From: Podospora pseudoanserina
Lineage: Eukaryota > Ascomycota > Sordariomycetes > Sordariales > Podosporaceae
Direction of reading: 5' to 3'
NCBI RefSeq assembly: GCF_035222485.1
Contig: NC_085925.1
Location: 2,666,001-2,730,000 of the forward strand
DNA length: 64,000 nt
The notes beneath the pieces are model-generated. The model was not told the DNA's origin. It did not search any database and saw only the letters and a list, made by a program, of their open reading frames with translations. Positions 36,891-49,576 of this stretch are shown here, one piece after another. The position numbers and the translations under genes are program-made. The first letter of the stretch is position 1; each line of letters opens with the position of its first letter.

Positions 36891-37911
36891 AGGAAGGGAA
36901 GAGAAAAAAGTTAGATACCTTTAGTTCTGCTTGACATAACACTTGGCTTTGAGTGTAAAAAAACACCGTAAGACATATAATGAAGGGATGAGCAGCCTTT
37001 TTGCGTGTTGCTATCTACCTATGGAGACATATTATACCTCTCCTATCATATCATATCTCAAGAACTGGGTTTGGCGGTCGGTGCTGGTGCGGTGACGGAG
37101 GTGGTGCCGGGCCGGATACCGTCGGCTTACAACCGAAGGCCCAGCGCGGCCCCTCATCCGCTGTGGTACAGAGGGGGAGTCACGCCGGCGGCCGGATGAC
37201 AGCCGCTAGACGAGACAGCAAACAGCAAAGTTGGCAAGAGTCTTTTGTGACGTAAAATTTCCGGGGTTGGGCAGGTCAGATGGTCTGAGTTGTCTCTGCG
37301 GATGGTTTCTTCTTTGAGGTGCTGATCGGTGGTTCGACCAATGGGCAACAAAGAGCCAAAGGTACCGACCGGGACAGGATTCAACGGACGGGATGCTGTG
37401 CCGCCTTAAAGCTCAACTGTTTCTTAGTTCTCAAAGAGGAAAACAAATCCCGATACAATTGTAGATTGAGGAGACAAGATAGCTCCGTATGATCACTAGC
37501 CTTCTAGTCTTTTTCTAGCGCTGTGAGCGTTGCCAAGTGCGGTAGGTCGAAGGGGGACCGGGCGGGGCGGGGTGTGCCCCGGTGCCGGCGTGCGGCGTTG
37601 CGGAGCCCGGATCGGTAAGCCACGGGTATCAATGGAAGCAAACGTTTGTCGAACCAATGATTGATCCACTTTTGCCGGGTTTCCGTTCCCCTTTTTTTGC
37701 GACTCGTCAATTGATGACTTGATTTAAGCTTCTGGCCAGCTGCTGCTGCTGTTCGATCTCAGGGGCTGGTGCTCTTCTGCTACCCCCTTTCTTTGTTTCT
37801 TTGAACACAGCACATTCTTGCTTGGTTGATCTTACCCCTTCGGATAGATTATTTCGGCGACAGCTTCACCCACCTCTCAATCTCACTCTCGCCCTCATCG
37901 CCACCACCAAA
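36891..37911. other. intergenic region with no supported gene
   Basis: 1 kb between two same-strand genes. GC-rich patches at 37080-37200 and 37540-37620 alternate with AT-rich DNA. No repeat or RNA gene recognised. Confidence 0.5.
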
Positions 37912-39090
37912 ATGGGCTCCAACAACCCCGACTCCTCCCCCGACTCCCCTCCCGACTCCTCCTCCCCTTTAATCACCCTTACAAACCCCCACCCCTCCGA
38001 ACTCCCCAAAATCTTCACCCTCTCCCACCCCAAATGGGGCCCCGCGTTAACCCTGCAAGACTACCTCGACAGAGAAGCCTACCTCACCACCGTGCCCCTG
38101 TCCAAAAACGGGGGCATCACCCACTGGCTTTTGACTCTGTCCTCCCCCCCGTCCCCCTCAGGGGAAAGACCAATCCTAGCATCATGCGAATCCATCAAGA
38201 AACGCGCCTTTTACACCACCCCCTCCGGCTCCGTCCGCGAGGGTGTCGCCCACGGCATCGCCTCTGTCTTCACCGACCCAGAGTACAGAGGCAGAGGCTA
38301 CGCCTCGAGAATGATGTCTGACCTGGGCCAACGGCTCAAGACCTGGCAAGACGGCGGGGAGGACAGGCCGGTGGTGTTTAGCGTGTTGTATAGTGATATT
38401 GGGAAGGGGTTCTATGCCAAGCATGGGTGGGCGCCGTTTCGGTCGAGTCACATTTCTTGGACGCCATCGTCCGCTGCCGAGTCGCCTCGAGGGAAAGGGG
38501 TCAAGACGATTGGGTATCATGAGCTGGCGGAGCTCTGCGCCGTTGATGAGAGGTTGCTAAAGGAACGACTGGCCGGGTTGGCGAAGGAGGATGGCGGGAA
38601 AAAGAGACATGTTGCTTTGGCGCCGGAGTTGGATCAGCTGCTTTGGCATTTGATGAGGGAGGATTTCATGACGAAGCATATCTTTGGGAGAACGCCTGAG
38701 GTTAGGGGGGCGGTGGCGGGGGAGAAGGGGAGGAGGGTCTGGGCTGTTTGGACTAGGGGGTATTATGGAGGGCTGGGGAAGACGGAGGGGAATACGTTGC
38801 ATGTGCTGAGGGTGGTGGTGGAGGATGAGGAGAATACGGCTGAGGAGGAGCTCGTCGAGGGGTTTAAAGCGATTGTTGGGATTGCGCGGGCGGAGGCGGA
38901 CGAGTGGAGGAGCCATGATGTGCAGATGTGGAATCCAACGGGGTTGGTGAGGGGGTTGGTGGAGAAGATTGGGGTTGAGTATGAGTTTGTTGAAAGGGAT
39001 AAGGAGAGTATTGCTAGTTTGATGTGGTATGGGGAGGAGGAAGGGGAGGAGGTGGACTGGGTGGCTAACGAGAAGTATGCTTGGTGTTGA
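37912..39090 (+). CDS. GNAT-family acetyltransferase, LYC1-like
   Basis: 392 aa, single exon, starting MGSNNPDSSPDS after a Ser/Pro-rich N-terminus. The acetyl-CoA site is the GNAT motif A: VAHGIASVFTDPEYRGRGYASRM, with the R/Q-x-x-G-x-G/A pattern as RGRGYA. The second conserved strand is FSVLYSDIGKGFYAKHGW. The layout and length (about 390 aa) resemble the fungal lysine N6-acetyltransferase LYC1, which starts lysine breakdown in some yeasts; the long C-terminal half (WAVWTRGYYGGL; WNPTGLVRGLVE) also fits that family. Substrate is inferred only. It converges on the esterase gene with about 205 bases between stops. Confidence 0.82.
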   Translation: MGSNNPDSSPDSPPDSSSPLITLTNPHPSELPKIFTLSHPKWGPALTLQDYLDREAYLTTVPLSKNGGITHWLLTLSSPPSPSGERPILASCESIKKRAFYTTPSGSVREGVAHGIASVFTDPEYRGRGYASRMMSDLGQRLKTWQDGGEDRPVVFSVLYSDIGKGFYAKHGWAPFRSSHISWTPSSAAESPRGKGVKTIGYHELAELCAVDERLLKERLAGLAKEDGGKKRHVALAPELDQLLWHLMREDFMTKHIFGRTPEVRGAVAGEKGRRVWAVWTRGYYGGLGKTEGNTLHVLRVVVEDEENTAEEELVEGFKAIVGIARAEADEWRSHDVQMWNPTGLVRGLVEKIGVEYEFVERDKESIASLMWYGEEEGEEVDWVANEKYAWC

Positions 39091-39295
39091 AGGTTGTGGG
39101 TTTCAGTCATTGGAAGCGATCTTTCTTTCTCTACCTACTTCTTACGGGATATATCTTGCATTTTGCTACATATCGCATACGTGGTATCTCAAGGCACTCT
39201 GACATCATCGAATCTGTCTCCATACGAGCGACATGTATCTGTTCAGAGCATGGGAATCGTTATATTCTTTTTCATACGCCTCAACAAGATCCTCC

Positions 39296-40319
39296 TCAAA
39301 GTCCAAACCACTCCAGATCAACCACCTCAAACTGCGGCACCACATGCCCCACCCCACTAGCCGAATATCCCACCAGCTTCGTCCCATCCCCATACACCAT
39401 CTTGGTGTAGCCCGCCGCCGGAACATTCGTCTCATTCCTGGTAAACTCCACCCCGTGAATCGCCCCCCACTGCTCAAGCTGCTCCTCAAAGTTGTGGAAA
39501 TAGTTCACGAAAAAGTCATTATCCCCATGCCAGGTAGCAACCTTGGGATACTTCCACCCCTGGTTTCCTTTCCCTTTGCCCTTGCCCTTCCCCTTGCCCT
39601 TGCCCTCAGGCAAAGGCGCCATCCCCCTCACCACCTCAGCCCATTCCTCCCCCGTCTTTCTGATCCCCCCGTTTGCGCACGTCTGATCGGCGCTGATGGG
39701 GCTGCTGCCAGGGGAGCCAGCGAGACAGCCGGCTGGAACGCCGCTGTAGCAGGACACGGCGGAGAAGAGGTCGGGATAGGCCGAGGCCATGACGTTGGAC
39801 ATCATGCAACCTGAGGATGACCCGGTGATGAAGACCTTCTTGGGGTCGGCGTTGAAAGTGGTGGTGGCCCAGCGAACGATGGTGGCTAGACCGGTGGAAT
39901 CACCTCCTCCGTCGCGGGTGAGGGAGGCGGGGGAGGCGACGTCCCAGCAGTTGTTGTCGTTTATGGAGGATGGGTAGAGGACGACGAAGTTGCGGGACGA
40001 GGAGAGGGTTTGGAATTGGGAAGTCATTTCGGCGTGCCAGGGGCCGGAGCCGAAGCAGCCGTGGAGCTTGGAGGGGTGTTAGCATGGAGATAATGGGGAG
40101 TTAGAAAGGGGGAGGGGTGCTCACAGCGAGGATGATGGCTGGCTTGCCGGTCAAGTTGGAGGGGGCATAGAGGTGAAGTTGGAGGTTGGTGGGGTTGGAT
40201 CCCCACGACGAGATCTGAGTGAGGACATCACGGGGGATGTCATTAGCACCAGGAGCGGAGGGAGCACCGTGGGCCACGGCAGCGGTACCCGCGAGGAGGA
40301 CAAGGGACTTGAACAACAT
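39296..40319 (-). CDS. secreted CE1-type esterase (acetylxylan/feruloyl esterase, PHB depolymerase-like)
   Basis: Likely extracellular hydrolase of plant cell-wall esters. Two exons, 40319-40125 and 40066-39296, intron 40124-40067 (donor gtgagc, branch gctaac, acceptor caag), give 321 aa. A signal peptide (MLFKSLVLLAGTAAVAHGAP) is followed by an alpha/beta-hydrolase: HGCFGSGPWH oxyanion region, nucleophile Ser149 in GSSSG, Asp in WHGDNDFFVNY, and the terminal His in SGVGHVVP. Cys residues (SCYS, GCLAG, TCANG) fit extracellular disulfides. An internal Lys-Gly repeat (about six GK units) is inserted after PLPEG in a surface loop. No carbohydrate-binding module is seen. Confidence 0.9.
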
Positions 40320-41370
40320 CGTGATGCCTAGGTATGACTGAGGTGAGAAGACAGACCACGGTGTAGAGTAAACAGAAACTAAATCTTTTTGGGGTGAGCG
40401 GATATTGGGATATTTGTACCTTGCATATCTTACCCCCCATAAGATCGCTCAGCTATAATTAAGCAATCAACGCACACCACCGGTTATGATCTCATTACCG
40501 AATGGGACGGTGGCACTCGGTAGTCTGGTCCGTGGGCCGTAACTGTGCCTAGGTAGGTATTTGGCAAACGTGAGTAATCCATGGCTCCGTTCCCCAGCGG
40601 GTTTGGCCTCAGTGGCCCCTATTCCCAAGGGGGAAGCAAGTCCTTGTTAGCACAAGCATGAAATGTATGTGGATAACCAGCGTTGCAATTGGCGCGGCTA
40701 ACTATACCCGACGCTATTTTCTGAGCGCGTAAGTTTTGTGGTTACACCACCGCACTCGGCTGGACTGCCCTATTAGAGACGCTAGCGTGAGGTAAGGATC
40801 TATACTTTCACGATGTTACGGATAGAGTTATTGGAGGACGTCAGCGGTCAGACCTAGTAGTCAGCAAGCCACGTTCGAATATCAAGAAGCTGAGGCGTCC
40901 AACTGCTTTATATTGACTTGGCTGTTGCGCACCGGCTGTTCCTGTCGGCATCTGTGCTGGAGATGAAACTCGGACTTTTGCAACTTGAGGGAGGGAGACA
41001 AAGTCTGTCGTTTATTTTAAACTCATAATTCATTTTGTCACAGAGAGTGTAGAGTCAAGGTGTTACGCGCGGAAAAGACAGCGTGGATGTTGTGCAAAAG
41101 AATGCTCGCACCGGATTTAGGCAGACATATGCTGTATCGTATGTATTTTGACGAAGTACACAAGCACCTCTTGAATGCACTGAGAATGACGTCGCCGCAT
41201 AAGGTATGAAGCTTGGAGCCACAAGTTGGGAGAACATGGGGATGCGGCTTCTCCTTCGAGAGCCAAGATAATCAAACTTCACTCCCCCGTGGCCCCCTAA
41301 CACAAACGTCCAGTGAGAAGTCTGGCGCCAGCGGTGAGAGTTGGGTTGCTCTATAGCGCGCCGGGCGCCG

Positions 41371-41504
41371 GGTACGAGGATCTGGAGGGGGTCGCAGAAG
41401 GATCCGCTTACGAGAAGAGCCGCTTCAGGCGAGTGAGCTCCAGCCGAATCTGGATTTGTATCAGGCTTTTCTTAGAGGGAAATAGATGCACCTCTACTTG
41501 GTAG
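41371..41504 (+). pseudogene. relic of a CHIP-type U-box gene 3' end
   Basis: The sequence from 41418 matches the last exon of the CHIP-like gene at 31701 over about 52 bases (about 44 identical by eye). It encodes EPLQASELQPNLDL against EPLQASELRPNLDL. Upstream, GGTACGAGGA and GATCCGCTTACGAGA align more loosely to the U-box start, with a frame change before EPLQ, and the end (CTTGGTAG) also lines up. So this is a truncated, frame-shifted copy of about 130 bases, not a working gene. Confidence 0.75.
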
Positions 41505-42110
41505 ATTGTGTTCTATCCATGGTGTTTCACTTCGTCATTATGTCTTTTCCGAGAAGCTTCGTGCCGCTGTCATTGCCCGTATTCTCGCAGTTCAAGATCC
41601 CTACGTCTAAGCGCTCGTTCCCATTCAGCATCGTTAGGGCGTAGAATTTGGCAACACCTTTGATAGGGCAGATGGAGCGCCCCGATACGCAGCTGGAAAT
41701 GTAAATCACACAAAGAGCTATGTGCCCATCATGAAACCGCAGAATTCTGAGAAATATTCCACTTGACACATTGATCAGGCAGTTTGCAATTTCATGAATA
41801 ACATCAGTCTTTGCAATATGCGATAGTACTACCAGCTCTAACTAAAGTATCTCTTGCTCCTCCTCTTCCGTTTCCAACACCCTCATCAAATCACGGCCAA
41901 AAATCCAGGAAGATTCGCCATGCTGATCAATCAAACGCTCGATGACCTCCATCGAGAATACGAAACTGGAACATGGCATTCTGAAACCTCATTCTCGTTG
42001 GTGAACTTACATTCACTACCTTGCTTATCAAGATTGCGAAACCAGCGTCATCGGTGTGTGGAAATCCCCTGTTCATAGTTGAACAACACAAGGCAGTTTT
42101 CTTCCCCTTG

Positions 42111-42512
42111 TCACCACGGAGTGGTGATCAAAGTGGAAAAAAAAAAAAAAAGAGTTCTGGTTGCATCAGCGGTTTCAACAAGTGTTGAGCTAACTGGAGA
42201 TAGTAATACCAGCCAGCCCTGAGAAACTGGGCGGACAAGCAAGAGAAGAACGGCGTGGGTACAAAAGGTTTCCCAGACACCTAAGTAAGTTCGACATCCA
42301 ACTGCCCCCTCGCGGGGAGAGGACCACCAAGCTATCCACACAGCCCTCAAGAGGAGTGCGAGAAAGCTCGGGACGATACCATCGATAAAGAGCCGATACC
42401 CCCTGGCTAGAGGCTCCGAAACATCAAGATAGCCGGGAGGATACCGGCACCGCTCGAAGATACGACCAGAGACAAAGGCGAGGAGTCCTGGGCCAAGGTA
42501 CTGAGCAAGTAG
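42111..42512 (-). pseudogene. relic of an unidentified membrane protein
   Basis: An open minus-strand frame of 134 codons reads AQYLGPGLLAFVSGRIFE, then GYRLFIDGIVPSFLALLLRAVWIAWW, then several more hydrophobic stretches, ending in poly-Phe from an A-run. It is bounded upstream by a stop at 42513-42515 and has no ATG, so it is a fragment. I do not recognise the family. Confidence 0.35.
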
Positions 42513-43370
42513 TCAGAGGCACTGCCGTGCCGTAAGGTCGAGATATGGGGGAATAACGCTGTTTCGCTGTTGATTGGCAGACCCGATCAAGAAGAAAAGA
42601 GGAAAATTCAACAGAATGGATGGAAAATGGTCTTTAAAGCCAACAGCACCTCGAATCTGCACCTTCCATGACTGCAATCGTAATCACCTTGATATTATTG
42701 AAGTGGCAGAATGGAGATGAACAAAATGGGAAGTTCGTGCTGTCGTGGAAGGAGAGACGTTGCTTTGTTGAGAAGCAATGGTGGAACATGGCCGAGATGA
42801 CCGAGATAGCTAAGGTGTCGATATGGAAAGGAAGGTAGCTAAGCGATCCCAGTTACGTACTTGGCCCTCTTGCAAGAACTGACTTGGGTTGCAGGTTACC
42901 TGCCTTACTCCGAAAGTCACTCTTCCCACGTCACTCTTCCCACCATGCAACGGAATGCGCTGGGTGGCAGTTGTACCTAGTTGTTGACACCACCTGGGGG
43001 AGGAAAGATGTTGTCTGACTGAGATAAGGCGGCTACCTAGTATTCAGTCCCGTCGTTTCCCATGGGCTGGTGACAGCACGGCACATACCTAGAGCAGAAC
43101 CAACCATGCCCAATCGTGTCCTCCCCAAACCAGCCGGCGGCTTCACCAGCCCCGACGACATCCTGTGGGACTCCTGCCTGGACAGGTCGAGACTGTTTCG
43201 ACGGTAGAGAGTTACGTGAAATGTTACTGGATTATGTTAACCATCTACAAGAACCTGGCTCCATCTCATCCGCGCTTTCCATCCCTCCTTCCCACAGCGC
43301 AGTCAGTCTGTGGAACCAAACGGATACCCTACCCACAGGGTAGGCCGGGTGGGTACATATCTCTACACAG

Positions 43371-43898
43371 TCACACCCTCCGATAAACCCACACGCCCTC
43401 CCCCGCTTCGACGGCACCCTTCCGCATATCCTCCCCCTCCTTGTCAACAGCCCACTCGTCAAATACTGGCCCAAACTCCTCCATGTCTGCCCTAGGCCCG
43501 ATCCAAACTACGATTTCCCCTTCCCACCTTGCCAGATAAGCTTGTACCAAGGAGGGCTGCCTGGGGTAGACGAACAGCAGCGCACCCGCCTCCTTCAGCA
43601 AGCCACTGTCAACCACTGCCCATGTTCCTGTCACTGTCAAGGTGTTTTGCTCGGGAAGAAAAACGTTAACTGGCTTTGGGGCCGAGACCTCCACGCCGTA
43701 AATGCTATTGGAACGGGCCGGGTAGTGGTGTAGGAGCAGAGCTTCCAAGAGGCCAGGACCGGAGCCGATTGAGAGGGCTAGACTGGGAGGAGGAGGAAGG
43801 ATGGTGTCGAGGAGGGAGAGTAATGGGAGCGAGAGGGAGCAGCATGAAGAGGGATGACGAATGGGGGAGGTTGATAGTTGTGGAAGACGAGTCGTCAT
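43371..43898 (-). CDS. small methyltransferase-like hypothetical protein
   Basis: 175 aa from the Met of MTTRLPQLSTSP. The segment LALSIGSGPGLLEALLL followed by SIYGVEV resembles the SAM-binding motif I and acidic post-I strand of Rossmann-fold methyltransferases. Then come NVFLPEQNTLTVTGTWAVVD, ALLFVYPRQPSLVQAYL and EIVVWIGP, which could be strands 4-6. It is short for a methyltransferase and has no clear catalytic motif. A longer start at 44003 would add a His-rich 35-residue leader that reads like untranslated sequence. Orphan function; may be expressed or decaying. Confidence 0.5.
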   Translation of the reverse strand: MTTRLPQLSTSPIRHPSSCCSLSLPLLSLLDTILPPPPSLALSIGSGPGLLEALLLHHYPARSNSIYGVEVSAPKPVNVFLPEQNTLTVTGTWAVVDSGLLKEAGALLFVYPRQPSLVQAYLARWEGEIVVWIGPRADMEEFGPVFDEWAVDKEGEDMRKGAVEAGEGVWVYRRV

Positions 43899-44814
43899 TT
43901 CTGATGGGTGGTGGTTGTGGTGGTTGTGGTGATTGGTTGGTGATACGAAAGTTTCAAAGTTTAAGCCGTTAGAATTTTCTACTGTTTCTACTGTCAGTGA
44001 CATGGCTCCACAAAAATTTGACAAATTAACGTTATCTACCAATGAGATCGGACCAGGTTCTTTTCCTTTTCACTTCGACGTCCCTCGCAAGAGTTCTCAC
44101 ACCTTGTTACCTACCTACACATAAACACCATCTTTTCATTCTTTCTTCCTACACTAGCTGACCAACTCGGACTATTGGAAAGAGAAGTGGACCCATAGTC
44201 CGCGTCTACAAGAATTTGGGCTGGCTGAGAACAAGCCACAATCTTCCCCTCAACCGTTGGCTTGATGCTCACCCGTGGCGCGCATTGTCCAAAGGAGACC
44301 AGTTCATCAACTGATAGCTTCCGACCTAACCTTTATTTGACATTGTTGGCCGCCATCATACTGTTTGGTGCTTTAACATCACCACTCCTTACCACTTGGT
44401 CTGCGAGCCTCATTTACTCAGAGGAGACAATATGGCACCGCCTAGCCTATCAACTCGCACTCAGAGCCATCAAGTTCTATTTCAAGATCGACCATCACGA
44501 CAACATCTAAATATCGTTGACTTTGCAGCCAGCCACAATGACAATATTTCACTGCTGACTCTCTATCGCAGCACTTTACGCAGATCCGTCCGCTGTTGAT
44601 CCTTGTACTATGGCAGCCATGAAAGATAACCAGCCAGAGGATATCTGGACTCCTATCGAAGACCAAAAAGTATTTAACGGCTTGACGCGCCGTCGAAACT
44701 GACCTCTCGACTGCCAACCTCTCAGTATCATCAAGACGCATATAGCACCTTCTAAATCTTACCTTTCTACTACACACACTTTACCTTACCCTTCTTTACA
44801 GCACGACACTGAAC
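43899..44814. other. divergent intergenic region with no supported gene
   Basis: About 0.9 kb between the methyltransferase-like gene and the 365-aa protein gene. The last 90 bases are CT/AC-rich and fit a leader. No repeat recognised. Confidence 0.45.
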
Positions 44815-45912
44815 ATGAGCTGGTGGAGCTCTCTCATCCATGGCGTCGGTTCTGCCGTGGACTGGGTCAAATCAAACTCGGGCACCATTGGAACGGCCGC
44901 TGGGATCATCGCAAAGGTTGCCGGAGCTATCGCGGATGATCATAGTGATCCTGTCGCCCAGATATTTCCCAACTTCATAAAGGCGGCTCAAAGACTCAAA
45001 AAGAAGGCCCAAAAGGGGGCCCAGGCAAAGCTCGACGAGGTTTCGGCCTCTCTCCCCGATCGCATCAAGAACGACAAAACTCGGAAAACCGAAGAAGCCG
45101 CCAGCCTGTCAGATTCAACCTTCATGTGGGTGGACCCAGCACCCTTGAACGCAGACGGCCAGCCGAACAAGAGTCTTGTTCACGATATCGGAAAGATGCT
45201 CGCGCAGAGCAGCTTTCCAACTGTTCTCAAAGCAGGCAACGGCAAGGGCAAACGAGAGGGGTCCGACTCGGGCTTTCTGGACGTGGCACTGTCCATCGGG
45301 CAGGCCATCTTTGCCAACATGGCCACCGACGCCGAATATGCCGACGATGACGGGATTGTGGTGTCCCCCTTCAGCATCTCCAGCACCGACGGCTGCTGCA
45401 CCATCTCGGGCTGCCACGCCTACTATCCCATCCCGCTCGGACAGACGGGCGCCAACTCTGTCTGGCACGCCGCGATAGCCATGAACAAGACCACAACGGA
45501 AGCATACCGGTTCCACGAGTTTGCGAGCACCAGGGCTCTGACCATTTCTCAGCCGGTCAAGATGGACAACGGCAGCGGCAACCCGCAGTGGCTCGTCACG
45601 ATGAGCGTCCCGTGGGAGGACGCCGTGTCTGCCTCCAAGCTGGCTCCGGCGCTGCTGAATGAGCTCCAGAGCACCGACGTCACCCAGGTTGGCTGGCGGC
45701 TGTACTACCACTCGCTCGACGGGACGGACCAGCGGTTGAAGCTGCAGTGTCCGGACGGGTTTACCCCTGCCCAGGCGAAAGGTCTCGTTCGCGGGTGCAT
45801 CAAGGATGTGGTCAGGTCCTCGGGCATGCTGTTGTCTCCCAACGCTAGCCCGTATCTCACCCCGGATATCCTAGTCACCATGTCTACGCTTGTCTTTGGC
45901 GGTGACAATTGA
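44815..45912 (+). CDS. unrecognised 365-aa protein with amphipathic/glycine-rich N-terminus
   Basis: Single exon. Residues 1-42 (MSWWSSLIHGVGSAVDWVK then GTIGTAAGIIAKVAGAI) look like an aromatic amphipathic helix followed by a small-residue hydrophobic helix, of a kind that can insert in membranes. A basic segment follows (RLKKKAQKGAQAK, about 63-75). The C-terminal ~230 residues look globular: STDGCCTISGCHAYYPIP with three Cys, PQWLVTMSVPWEDAVSAS, GWRLYYHSLDGTDQRLKLQCPDG and the end PYLTPDILVTMSTLVF. No signal peptide or known domain is recognised. A decayed relative lies 2.2 kb downstream, so the family duplicated locally. A membrane-active role is speculation. Confidence 0.7.
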   Translation: MSWWSSLIHGVGSAVDWVKSNSGTIGTAAGIIAKVAGAIADDHSDPVAQIFPNFIKAAQRLKKKAQKGAQAKLDEVSASLPDRIKNDKTRKTEEAASLSDSTFMWVDPAPLNADGQPNKSLVHDIGKMLAQSSFPTVLKAGNGKGKREGSDSGFLDVALSIGQAIFANMATDAEYADDDGIVVSPFSISSTDGCCTISGCHAYYPIPLGQTGANSVWHAAIAMNKTTTEAYRFHEFASTRALTISQPVKMDNGSGNPQWLVTMSVPWEDAVSASKLAPALLNELQSTDVTQVGWRLYYHSLDGTDQRLKLQCPDGFTPAQAKGLVRGCIKDVVRSSGMLLSPNASPYLTPDILVTMSTLVFGGDN

Positions 45913-48059
<2,147 letters not shown>

Positions 48060-48485
48060 CTCGCCGAGTGACTCTAACGGCTAGCTGGACAAAAGTCTTG
48101 TTCAGGACGTCAGCAAGCTACTCGTTCAGAAAAGCTACCTCACCGGCAGTGACCCCACCTGGCTCGTCACAATGTCCATCAAATGGGAGGACTCAGTCAC
48201 GGCCTCCGGGCTGCCCCTTGTCTTGAACGGGCTCGCTCCGGACTGATGATTTGCACGCCGCTGGCTGGGTTCTCGTCCACCACTCGCTTGACAGTATGGA
48301 CAAGCACATCAAACTGCAGTGCCCGGGTAACAACCAACACTCCCGCCCAGGCCAGAGGTCTCGTGCTGCAGTGTGCCAAAAGTGCCATCCAATCCTTGAT
48401 CGCTGGGGCGATCACCCTGCCCTACCTCACCCCGGACATCAAAGTCACCATGTCAACGCTTGCCTTGCCAACAGCTGCATTCTGA
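48060..48485 (+). pseudogene. decayed second copy of the 365-aa protein gene
   Basis: Pieces in different frames match the gene at 44815 in order: KSLVQDVSKLL (intact: KSLVHDIGKML), TWLVTMSIKWEDSVTAS (QWLVTMSVPWEDAVSAS), HHSLDSMDKHIKLQCPG (YHSLDGTDQRLKLQCPD) and PYLTPDIKVTMSTLAL (PYLTPDILVTMSTLVF). The N-terminal and central parts are missing or beyond recognition. It is clearly broken by several changes and looks moderately old. Confidence 0.8.
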
Positions 48486-48859
48486 CTTGCAGCATCGGAG
48501 AGCCGAGGCCACCCTAAGGTACGATGGGATGTGGGCTCACCGATAGAGGACGATGCCCGTCGTATTGACCTCTTCTAGAGGTGTAGGTTCATCTGATCAA
48601 GTCCGCGCTGAGGGAACCTTTGTTGTAATGGGACGGGCGGTATGTAAATGGGGTCTTGTTAGTGGTGTATTGTTGTGTCGAGGGAAATTTTTTGCCGTTT
48701 TTGGACTCGCTTCCAGGGTGTATGGTTAGCGAGCGGTAGCCCACCCCTCTCTCCAACACGATTATTTTCGGCTTTGATTCGAAAATAATATTAAGACTAC
48801 AAGTTGATTGAAAATCGGTTTATAACGTTTAAGATATAGAGTAATGTAGAATTTGGTCG
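48486..48859. other. intergenic flank
   Basis: AT-rich DNA between the decayed copy and the direct repeats. A short inverted pair (TCGATT...GATTCGAAAATAATATTA region near 48770) is present; no gene. Confidence 0.4.
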
Positions 48860-49575
48860 ATGAGAGCGCTGCAAATGCAGGAGTCTCAAGAGGGTGACGC
48901 AGTTACCCAAAAACTGGCGAGCCTGGAACTGTGCTGCTGAATACGACGACGTAATTGTCGAAGGAAGAAAGTGCAACAGAACGTAATTATCTGTAAATAC
49001 AGAAAGTAGTGTACTGATATATTGCGGTTTCACACTGTAAAGAACCAGTTGTATTAACTAACTTGACTTATCTTATGGAGAGAAAGAAGCAAGAAAACCA
49101 TCACAACAGGAAAAGGGCTCTTAATGAGCACCTCAACTTCCCTATCATCCTTATCGCTCCCTATCGCTCAGTGGTCCCAGTTGGCTTGGATCCATGGTTC
49201 GATAAGGTCATGTTTTTATATGGGGTCGCTGAGAGCACTGTAACTACAGGGGTCTCAGGAGGGTGAAGCAATTACCCAAGAACTTCGCGAGTCTCGGACT
49301 GTGCTGCTAAGTACGACGACGTGGTTGTCGAAGGAAGAAAGTGCAACAGGTATTACCTGCAAATACAGAGAGTAGTGAACTGGGATGTTGTAGTCTTATA
49401 TATAAGATACTGTAAATGATCAATCTCATTGACTGACTTGACTTATTATATCTTAAGGAAAGAAAGAAGCAGGAATACCATTGCAATTGGAAGAGGGCTC
49501 TTTATGAGCACCTGAACTTCCTTATTATCCTTATCGCTCCCTATCGCTCGGTGGCCCCAGTGGCTTGGATCCATG
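48860..49575. repeat. tandem direct repeat, two ~350-base copies
   Basis: Copy 1 (about 48860-49205) and copy 2 (about 49229-49575), offset about 369 bases. Shared blocks include GTGCTGCT...TACGACGACGT, TTGTCGAAGGAAGAAAGTGC, AAATACAGA..AGTAGTG and CTTATCGCTCCCTATCGCTC. Differences and small indels are frequent. No protein coding is seen. Class unknown. Confidence 0.8.
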
Positions 49576-49576
49576 A

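Larger units (their letters stand above)
40320..43370. other. gene-poor region with gene relics
   Basis: 3 kb with no intact gene that I can support. It contains a U-box gene fragment (41371-41504) and a membrane-protein-like open frame (42111-42512), described separately. A short A-run is at 42137-42151. This marks the switch from conserved gene space to the accessory region. Confidence 0.5.

Noticed and set aside
40861-40905. GTTCGAATA sequence resembling a tRNA T-arm
   Set aside because: No acceptor stem, D-arm or anticodon arm could be folded around it.
43107-43500. Short plus-strand frame starting MPNRVLPKPAGGF and neighbouring frames
   Set aside because: Only 33 codons before a stop; a possible intron gives no recognisable protein, and part is antisense to the methyltransferase-like gene.
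44815-44950. Idea that the 365-aa protein is a HeLo/HET-s-type or gasdermin-like death effector
   Set aside because: The N-terminal helices are suggestive, but no HeLo, HET-s prion motif or gasdermin pattern could be recognised.
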